Below the pieces are notes generated by a model. That model was not told the DNA's origin and searched no databases. It worked only from the letters and a program-made list of their open reading frames with translations. This document shows, piece by piece, positions 39,219-45,144 of a DNA stretch of 45,144 nucleotides. Position numbers and translations under genes: made by a program. The DNA comes from a virus: the IMG/VR virus record IMGVR_UViG_3300031673_000115, positions 1 through 45,144 of that record. One strand, written 5' to 3'. Each line of letters opens with the position of its first letter. Position 1 is the first letter of the stretch.

Positions 39219-39832
39219 TCTAAATCTTCCTTTCGATCAACATCAATATTAAATTTGTCAAAGAAAAAAATTTTATTATTTGTGTCAAGGATATGCTTTT
39301 CTTTTAACATATCTTTTTTAAAAATATAAAAAGCACCTGTTTCTTTCCATACCTTTTTCTTTACGCATCCGTTATCGGTTCTGCTTTCCTGATTAAAATT
39401 AACCTGCTTGCCCTGGTTAGAGTAATAAAACCCATCCGGCATAATATGAACAGCAACCCCGGCCTGTGCCCGCATGCTTTTTTTAAACTCACTAATCCAT
39501 TTTTTCATATCGGTAAGAGATCGCCGCGGGCTGGTTACCTGCAAAAATATGTAAGCGTCTGCGTCAATCCCTGATTTCAAAATCTCCTCACACGTTCGAT
39601 GGGTATCACCTGCAAAGTACTCCGACCGTTCCCGCACCTCAAATACTCCAGGCACCTGTTCCGGCAAATCTAATTTCGGACCGCAGTCATGGAATAAATA
39701 ATATGGATATCCTAATTGCAAGGCTTTTTCTACGGTATGCATATATAAAGGCTTCCCTTTATAATTTTCAAATATTTTTCCGGGAAAACGTTTTGAGCCT
39801 TTGCGCATTAATGTTATCGTTACTATTTTCAT
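39215..39832 (-). CDS. neuA: CMP-sialic acid synthetase (NeuA type)
   Basis: 205 residues, near the size of compact bacterial cytidylyltransferases. The N-terminal nucleotide loop reads LMRKGSKRFPGK (8-19, usual form ARGGSKRIPGK). The central LQVTSPRR (97-104; usual LQPTSPLR) and C-terminal FNIDVDRKEDLE, with the metal-binding Asp pair, are present. It activates a nonulosonic acid with CTP. KDO cytidylyltransferase is the alternative, but the phosphatase/NeuB/NanE set favours sialic-type acids. Overlaps the glycosyltransferase gene by ATGA. Confidence 0.85.
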   Translation of the reverse strand: MKIVTITLMRKGSKRFPGKIFENYKGKPLYMHTVEKALQLGYPYYLFHDCGPKLDLPEQVPGVFEVRERSEYFAGDTHRTCEEILKSGIDADAYIFLQVTSPRRSLTDMKKWISEFKKSMRAQAGVAVHIMPDGFYYSNQGKQVNFNQESRTDNGCVKKKVWKETGAFYIFKKDMLKEKHILDTNNKIFFFDKFNIDVDRKEDLE

Positions 39833-41487
39833 TTCAATTTATCCAAACAACTTTTAATCTCTTCGTCAAACAATCTTACAGTTTCCTTAATGTCCCACAC
39901 ATTAGCCCGTTCAAGGCTGCGAGCCCCGAACTCTTCTCTTAATTTTTGGCTATTAAGCATGGCGGATAGTTCGCGTTCAAGCTGATCTTGATTCATGCAT
40001 TTTATTCCAGCATCTCCAACGACTTCTTCAATAACTCCACCTTCATATAGATAGACTATCGGCAAACCTGTTGCCATTGCTTCAATAACTGCATGGCTCA
40101 TTGTTTCCCGGAATGTTCCGTTGGCATGCACGTAGACGGATAATTTAGCAAGATGTGGATTTTTATTCTCATATATTTTTACCGTTTTATCGTAATACAT
40201 TCTTTCACGTTGTAGCGGAGCGGGATTTTTATTAATCAAATCAGAAAACATCAAACATTCCGATTGTGGATTTTTTGTTAAAATATTATCTACAAATCCA
40301 GCCCACCATTTTGGTATTTTCCCCGGGCTCCACCTTGTGATTCTGCCAAAGATAGACCGTGGGTAATCTGGCAATAATTTATAGTCATTTAAATCAACCC
40401 CTCCCTTTATTACTTTTGCGTCAACTCCATGATCTGAAAGACGCTGCTTCCATGTTTCCGTCAAACAAACAGAAGATAAAAACGGGCCATAGTCCCAACA
40501 GTTGGTTGAGTGTACGAGATTGATTGATTTCATTTTATGCGGGAACACCCTGATTGATTCTTTTGTACTCATAAAATGCTCTAATATGTATAGGTCTGCC
40601 TTGGGGACATTATCAAACATATGCATAGAATGAACACCATAACAATCGGAAATAATAGCCCTTGTTATATCGGCATGGTTTTCTGTCTTGCCAGAAAAAG
40701 ACAAGTGTGCTATTTTTGGCTCTCTACCAATTATTTTAATTTTTGGTTTTTTATCTATCACATCACAAAGAGAGATTTTGTCAAAAGGTTTAAGCTCAGT
40801 TCCAATGCTTTTTACCCTATGTTTCCACTGTGAAAAATTAAGATAGAATTGATTTGCTCTTTTATATTTCCTTAATCTTGATTCGTCTTTTGTCTCTCCT
40901 GTATAAGTGCTTTTATAATGATAATTGTCGCATGTTTCATCGCCTACCATACCAAAACCACAAAGATAAATCGGATTTGCTCCGGTAAGCAGCGCAAGGT
41001 TTACAGCTGCAAGCCCCGACAGACTGCCGGAATAAAGACCATCCTCTATTGAAATTGATGCACGATCTTCTTTTGTTTTAAAAACCGTAACTTTTTGTGA
41101 TGGTTTCATTTGTACCGTATTACGAACAAAAACACGACCTTTGAATTTTTTAATATCGTATGTAGTTATTGTTAAAAATCTTTGATCAAGAAATAAAAAC
41201 CATTCGAACCCGTCATAGTCTTCTATAACGTGATTTATTCCTATCGTATGCTTATTATCAAAAAATTCCCATCCCTCTTTATCAATAATATTTTTTAAAG
41301 AAGGGCCACAGCCGACTATATAACATGGCTGATCTTTCCAAACATCTTCTATATTGCCATAAGGTCCCAAGGCTTTATTTAAATCACCATCCATATAGCC
41401 GGCATTTTTGAAATATGCAGCAACTTGTTTTGTGGGTGCGTTCCTTTTTGGTGGTGATATGTTGTGTAAATGTAATATTTGACCCAT
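39829..41487 (-). CDS. Two-domain glycosyltransferase: DUF115/GT42-like plus GT4-like
   Basis: 552 residues. Residues ~55-235 show CYIVGCGPSLKNI (55-67), TIGINHV (81-87), and GSLSGLAAVNLAL then GANPIYLCGFGM (154-180). This is the pattern of DUF115/MptE-like domains, shared with Maf flagellin glycosyltransferases and related to GT42 sialyltransferases. Residues ~255-550 form a GT-B fold with a FGRITRWSPGK segment (380-390) and the GT4 E-x7-E motif (E461-E469 in RETMSHAVIEA). This protein could both move a nonulosonic acid and add another sugar. The acceptor is unknown. It is the first gene of the cassette, right behind the minor capsid gene. Confidence 0.8.
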   Translation of the reverse strand: MGQILHLHNISPPKRNAPTKQVAAYFKNAGYMDGDLNKALGPYGNIEDVWKDQPCYIVGCGPSLKNIIDKEGWEFFDNKHTIGINHVIEDYDGFEWFLFLDQRFLTITTYDIKKFKGRVFVRNTVQMKPSQKVTVFKTKEDRASISIEDGLYSGSLSGLAAVNLALLTGANPIYLCGFGMVGDETCDNYHYKSTYTGETKDESRLRKYKRANQFYLNFSQWKHRVKSIGTELKPFDKISLCDVIDKKPKIKIIGREPKIAHLSFSGKTENHADITRAIISDCYGVHSMHMFDNVPKADLYILEHFMSTKESIRVFPHKMKSINLVHSTNCWDYGPFLSSVCLTETWKQRLSDHGVDAKVIKGGVDLNDYKLLPDYPRSIFGRITRWSPGKIPKWWAGFVDNILTKNPQSECLMFSDLINKNPAPLQRERMYYDKTVKIYENKNPHLAKLSVYVHANGTFRETMSHAVIEAMATGLPIVYLYEGGVIEEVVGDAGIKCMNQDQLERELSAMLNSQKLREEFGARSLERANVWDIKETVRLFDEEIKSCLDKLK

Positions 41488-41500
41488 TTTTATTCTCCTT

Positions 41501-42652
41501 TTATTTCTTCAATATTTTTATAAATTGATCCAATATTGAGTCTCTTATAATTTTTTCAGTACTCCTGTCAAGCCTACTATTACCAAGATTTAATTTACCA
41601 ACCTCTTCCCTAACGGTTTCATTCATTACCTTTAATTGCATAGAATTAAATCCAGATGTGTTCTTATCTGTAAAATAATCCTTTGGAGCAGATTGTTTTT
41701 TTACGTTCGATCTCTCCGACACTGGCACATGACTTGTGCGCGTTGGGTGAATTTCTGTTTTACCATTTGCAAAATCAATATACGGTTCTATGCCCCTTCT
41801 TTCCAGCACCTCACGAAAAACAATAGTTATGTTATGCAGACAATTCGGATGGAAAGGGGGTTCCATTGTAAGTGGCGGGAAATCCTTGTCGTTGCCGGAT
41901 ATAGAGAAAATTTTTCCCTCAAAAGGGATGCATATTTCCGTAGTAGTGTTATGACTATCCACCTGCACCAAATCAGAGCCAACATTTGCCGCTATATTAA
42001 TCGTGCTTTGACTTTGTGCTTCCCGCGTTCTTGTCCTGGCCACTAATTCGGCGTAAGTGTTAGCTTTATATCTGCGTGATCCGGCCTTGAGGATATACGG
42101 ATCGGATAGCTGATCTTTAAGCGCCTGCAATATTCTGTTTTTTGTTTCCTGTATAGTTCCATTTGTTGATAATGCAACCGCTATTTCAGCATTAAGTTTT
42201 TGCTCTGTTATTATAGCCTGTTGCGTTCTGCGCAATAGCCCAGTAGTCATTTTCCTACCATCATCTAACGCAGAAGAAAAAATCAAAAGAGTATCATCAG
42301 TTAATACTTTTATCGCCCCTTTATGATATTGACTCTCAAGTACTATTTTAGGTATTTTATTTTTAATTACGTCAAGTGCTATTTTTTTCATTTTCTTAAT
42401 TTCGTACTTTGCTTTAATCAAATAACTTTGCGGGATTGCCGCTACTGCATATTCAGAAAAAATAATATTCATATCGTTATATGCTGCATTTATTTGGATT
42501 AAAGCCTTGTTCCAGTCTGCCGATGATGAATAAGCTCCGCTCGCTGCCAGTGTTTTTATTTTATTTATTTTTGCAGCCGGCACTTCAAGCCTTTTAATCA
42601 TGCGGATAGAGCGCTCTTCTAATTTTTTTCTATCTTCTGTCAATCCCATCAA
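41501..42652 (-). CDS. Minor capsid protein 2 / MuF-like head protein
   Basis: 383 residues. AELVARTRTREAQSQ, the DLVQVDSHNTTTEICIPFEGK segment and PPFHPNCLHNITIVF are signatures of Phage_min_cap2/MuF-type domains. The N-terminal half is helical. It usually follows portal in such phages; here it comes after the capsid and head-completion genes. It may enter the cell or bridge portal and capsid. It is the last head gene before the sugar cassette. Confidence 0.8.
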   Translation of the reverse strand: MMGLTEDRKKLEERSIRMIKRLEVPAAKINKIKTLAASGAYSSSADWNKALIQINAAYNDMNIIFSEYAVAAIPQSYLIKAKYEIKKMKKIALDVIKNKIPKIVLESQYHKGAIKVLTDDTLLIFSSALDDGRKMTTGLLRRTQQAIITEQKLNAEIAVALSTNGTIQETKNRILQALKDQLSDPYILKAGSRRYKANTYAELVARTRTREAQSQSTINIAANVGSDLVQVDSHNTTTEICIPFEGKIFSISGNDKDFPPLTMEPPFHPNCLHNITIVFREVLERRGIEPYIDFANGKTEIHPTRTSHVPVSERSNVKKQSAPKDYFTDKNTSGFNSMQLKVMNETVREEVGKLNLGNSRLDRSTEKIIRDSILDQFIKILKK

Positions 42653-43071
42653 TCAAGCTCCCGCGTGTATGTGGTAACCGGATTAAAAGATTGCCATTCG
42701 TCAAGCAGGTCTTTTGCTTCTTGTGGAAGTAACGTGCCGTTAGATCGTTCGTAAGTCTCAGAGAATTTTGAAATAGTAAAATTTTTTACCCCGGCATCTT
42801 GCAGGGCTTTTCTTTTTGACATTTCGGCACCGTCTGCCAGGATAAAATAGGCCGTTTCTGCCTGGGCATTTTTAACCTTTTCGTCAGTTTCAGATTTTGC
42901 AATTGAATAATCTTTGCTTGCATATATCCGCCAAAATGCTGTTATAATGGCCTTGTTTTGATTTTCTTCTGTAGCTGCAGCCCATGCGCCGGCACCAAAC
43001 TTACAATCAAGGTAAGCGTCTGCCTCGGCGTTTGTTATCCAGCTATTACTACCTACTGTTATCGTTGCCAT
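42649..43071 (-). CDS. Head completion / DnaT-like ssDNA-binding family protein
   Basis: 140 residues from ATG at 43071 (GGAG upstream; a TTG further up is in frame but less suited). TITVGSNSWITNAEADAYL with a WRI-type helix (FWRIYASKDYSI) fits the family annotated as putative DnaT-like ssDNA-binding protein, found in phage head-tail regions as a connector. Overlaps the minor capsid gene by 4 bases. Confidence 0.7.
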   Translation of the reverse strand: MATITVGSNSWITNAEADAYLDCKFGAGAWAAATEENQNKAIITAFWRIYASKDYSIAKSETDEKVKNAQAETAYFILADGAEMSKRKALQDAGVKNFTISKFSETYERSNGTLLPQEAKDLLDEWQSFNPVTTYTRELD

Positions 43072-43110
43072 TGCTTTCTCCAAATAAGGGGGATTGCTCC
43101 CCCTGTAATT

Positions 43111-44139
43111 TTATGCGAATAATACCCTCTGAACTTGGCTAGTGTCGCCAATAGCTGCGCCATACCATGCCCATATAGCGAGAATATACTGCAAAGATAA
43201 AATATCTTCGTCGGTTAACATATACGGCTGCACTTCGTCGGCCCGTTGGATTTGGTTTCCCGGCAATACCATAATACCAGTATTGGCCGGTATATAGCTA
43301 TTCCAGGTAAAAATTGGCCTTACACCATATTCCAAAACATCAAGCTGTGTTCCCGCTGTTTGACTATTGGAAACTGGCAATTGAAAATCAGATACTCTAA
43401 AGGCTCTGCCTAATCTTTTTTTCATCGACATCGGCAAGTATAATATCGGCTCACTTTGCGTATAACCATCTTCTGTGTGTCTTGCCATTAGTGTGTAATT
43501 TGCTGAGTCAATAGTATCAATATCCCTGGTAACCTGCGAATTTGTGGCCGTTGCATTGTACGTTGTAACGTTTGCATTAGAGTTGTCGGCAGGAGCTGCG
43601 TCAGCAAGTAGGCCATAATGCTGATCTGCTTTGTAGCTATAATAACGATTACGCATTTTTGGCATCATCTGGATCATTCTGGCAATCTGTCGATGCCTAA
43701 TCATTTCCTCGGACCACTGGACGGCCGCGCCATATTTCGCCGTGTAAGCTGTTTGTCTTTCACCAGAGAAACTTCTTACTTTTAGCTTATGCCCTTCCGG
43801 TACTTTTTCTATTGCAATACCATCGGTTACATCAAATATATCCCACCTACCGTCAACAGCTTCAACCAAATCAAATGCCAACTCGTAGAAGTTGTCCCAT
43901 TGTGGCATTTCCTGAAAAACTTTAAAAGCAGCACTAGACATTTCTGGAAAGTTAGAACTAACACCACTGCCAGTCTCGGATGCCATAATCATACGCTTAA
44001 AAGTTTCCGCTTGTTTTTGCGGTTCAAAAAAATGTGCTTCAATTGCACCACGTATCATTTTTTGCTCTTCAATTGTTATAGGCTTCCCGTCAATTGGTTT
44101 TCGCAAAATATCAACTATAGCTTTTATGTCAATTTTCAT
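43111..44139 (-). CDS. Major capsid protein (HK97-fold)
   Basis: 342 residues. N-terminal helix and E-loop region (TETFKRM-like QAETFKRMIMASE), a central VQWSEEMIRHRQIARM spine helix, a PILYLPMSMKKRLGRAF P-domain segment and a FTWNSYIPANTGIMVLPGNQI beta region typical of capsid proteins. Preceded by the decoration protein gene and followed by head completion. Present in hundreds of copies per virion. It is a likely substrate to examine for glycosylation by the nearby cassette. Confidence 0.85.
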   Translation of the reverse strand: MKIDIKAIVDILRKPIDGKPITIEEQKMIRGAIEAHFFEPQKQAETFKRMIMASETGSGVSSNFPEMSSAAFKVFQEMPQWDNFYELAFDLVEAVDGRWDIFDVTDGIAIEKVPEGHKLKVRSFSGERQTAYTAKYGAAVQWSEEMIRHRQIARMIQMMPKMRNRYYSYKADQHYGLLADAAPADNSNANVTTYNATATNSQVTRDIDTIDSANYTLMARHTEDGYTQSEPILYLPMSMKKRLGRAFRVSDFQLPVSNSQTAGTQLDVLEYGVRPIFTWNSYIPANTGIMVLPGNQIQRADEVQPYMLTDEDILSLQYILAIWAWYGAAIGDTSQVQRVLFA

Positions 44140-44151
44140 TTTTTCATCCCC

Positions 44152-44526
44152 TTATAACACATCGTGTAAAGTGCCGTCGTATTCAATATCTACGGTAGTA
44201 TCCGACGCTGCCGCATCTTCTAATGCAATCCCCAAATATAAATAGCCTACTGATTTCGTGGCAGACACATCATAATCATCGGCTGGGTCACCATATACCC
44301 GTTCACCTTTTGATATTGCCTCGCCAGTTCCTGATTTTTTGCCAATAACAACAGCGGGGCATTTGTAGATAAAAGTTGCTTCATCCTCAACCGATACGTC
44401 TACCGCCACATGGTTAAACCCGTAAACATCATTAACGAGTTCAATTGTACCCCTGACAGTATCAATTGTATATTCATGCACAAATTCAGTATATAACTGT
44501 GTGCTGCATCTAACATAAGCGGCCAT
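44152..44526 (-). CDS. Capsid decoration (DUF2190-type) protein
   Basis: 124 residues. Beta-rich and small, with YKCPAVVIGKKSGTGEAISKG-like DUF2190 signatures (shortened here: KCPAVVIGKKSGTGEAI), then YLYLGIALEDAAASD and an EYDGTLHDVL end. Such proteins decorate or cement capsids. AGGGGGTGG precedes the ATG. Located just upstream of the capsid gene. Confidence 0.8.
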   Translation of the reverse strand: MAAYVRCSTQLYTEFVHEYTIDTVRGTIELVNDVYGFNHVAVDVSVEDEATFIYKCPAVVIGKKSGTGEAISKGERVYGDPADDYDVSATKSVGYLYLGIALEDAAASDTTVDIEYDGTLHDVL

Positions 44527-44538
44527 ATAGCCACCCCC

Positions 44539-44703
44539 TTAATATATCCGGTTTGATAATTGCAATCCACAAGTTTCATGTTTGTTTTTTGCAATAATAG
44601 GGCCGGATTCTTTCTTTTTTAATCCAGGCAACGCCTGACTATTTTTTTCCGGCTTCTCTTCTGCAGCTTCGGTTTCATCTTCAAAAATATTTTCTTTCTC
44701 CAT
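44539..44703 (-). CDS. Small acidic/basic head-operon protein
   Basis: 54 residues, start ATG at 44703 with AAGGGGG upstream. Glu-rich N-terminus (ENIFEDETEAAEE), then Lys-rich. It sits between the protease-scaffold and decoration genes. The sequence is low-complexity and may be an unstructured assembly factor. Not recognised. Confidence 0.5.
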   Translation of the reverse strand: MEKENIFEDETEAAEEKPEKNSQALPGLKKKESGPIIAKNKHETCGLQLSNRIY

Positions 44704-44713
44704 GATTTCCCCC

Positions 44714-45144
44714 TTATGGTTTTATAAGTAAATTGTTTTTCGGGTCTCTGTAATCTTTTTCGCCTTGGCCTGCAGCACTATCGCCCGGCAAATCTGTTTT
44801 ATCAATATTTTGCTTGACAATAGATTTTTGAATTTCAAGCAACCCGTTCGCTTCATCCTCAATTGCCTTATCGTCCCTCTCCGGTTCTTTTTCGGCAATT
44901 TTCATAATACGATTTTTAATTACATCGTTTTCGATTTTAAGTTTTTTGATAATCGCTTCTGCCCTTTTGATTGCAGTGGCTGCCAACTCCTTTTTATTGA
45001 GCTCTTCTAACGTAGCAGACATTTTTAATTTTTCATCTTCTACCGCTTTTAATTGGGCCTTTAAGGTCTCAACCTCTTCAAAAATCGGGTTGAATGTTCG
45101 ATCATCTCTTAGGTCGTCAATAGTAACCAGGTCTCGCGCCTTTG
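44714..45144 (-). CDS. Putative protease-scaffold protein, C-terminal part (continued from base 1)
   Basis: The frame runs open from the right edge and is the continuation of the gene that starts at 821 on the other side of the junction. The ATG at 45022 is internal. The part is strongly charged (Lys/Glu/Asp), helical, and probably coiled coil, ending NNLLIKP. Bases 45018-45144 repeat the left end. See the entry at 1-821 for the protein as a whole. Confidence 0.6.
   Translation of the reverse strand, partial: KARDLVTIDDLRDDRTFNPIFEEVETLKAQLKAVEDEKLKMSATLEELNKKELAATAIKRAEAIIKKLKIENDVIKNRIMKIAEKEPERDDKAIEDEANGLLEIQKSIVKQNIDKTDLPGDSAAGQGEKDYRDPKNNLLIKP
45018..45144. repeat. Direct terminal repeat, right copy
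   Basis: Identical to bases 1-127; the overlap by which the circular or permuted genome closes. Confidence 0.95.

Noticed and set aside
38727-39832. KDO pathway (KdsB plus KdsC) as the meaning of the sugar genes
   Set aside because: The families overlap, but the neighbouring NanE-type epimerase and NeuB-type synthase, and the lack of KdsA/KdsD, favour sialic-type acids.

Overview
This window looks like one complete genome of an uncultured tailed phage with siphovirus-type morphogenesis genes. Bases 1-127 and 45018-45144 are identical, and one gene reads open across that junction. The molecule is therefore circular, or circularly permuted, with a unit length of 45,017 bp. Base composition is AT-rich, nearly every gene has an AGGAGG-type ribosome binding site, and many genes overlap at ATGA. 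The host cannot be named from the sequence. A small protein resembling the C-terminus of anaerobic ribonucleotide reductase hints at an anaerobic or facultative host.

Layout. (1) A leftward late operon runs on the minus strand from a strong promoter at about 4550, through 4502 to 1, across the junction, and on from 45017 to 27532. It encodes small and large terminase, portal, a methyltransferase, a putative protease-scaffold, a small acidic protein, a capsid decoration protein, the major capsid protein, a head-completion protein and a minor capsid protein. An inserted sugar cassette follows. After it come head-closure, HK97-gp10-like, tail terminator, tail tube, tail chaperones with a -1 frameshift site, tape measure, distal tail and hub proteins, two paralogous fibre proteins and a membrane protein. 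(2) A regulatory gap (4503-5078) separates this operon from the rightward genes. (3) A rightward early/middle region (5079-27539) holds many small unknown genes and the replication and recombination set: SSB, primase-helicase, DNA methylase, YqaJ-like exonuclease, recombination-directionality-like protein, VRR-NUC nuclease and an SF2 helicase. It also has an NlpC/P60 hydrolase, a GC-rich structured RNA region with tRNA-like ends, and many local duplications. I see no DNA polymerase, integrase or clear repressor.

The outstanding feature is the cassette at 36659-41487. It carries a two-domain glycosyltransferase, CMP-sialate synthetase (NeuA type), a KdsC/NANP-type phosphatase, sialic acid synthase (NeuB type), ManNAc-6-P epimerase (NanE type) and a methyltransferase, all coupled by overlaps inside the structural operon. 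Together they form a nearly self-contained route from GlcNAc-6-P to a CMP-activated nonulosonic acid plus its transfer. The route is of the phosphorylated-intermediate type. It would be made late, with the virion proteins, so decoration of the virion or of the host surface is the natural inference.

A second notable feature is a promoter-operator module used four times in the rightward region (5031, 8525, 13557, 18675). Each copy has a TTGAC-type -35, a 17-bp spacer with AACTAATT in the same register inside an inverted repeat, and a -10.
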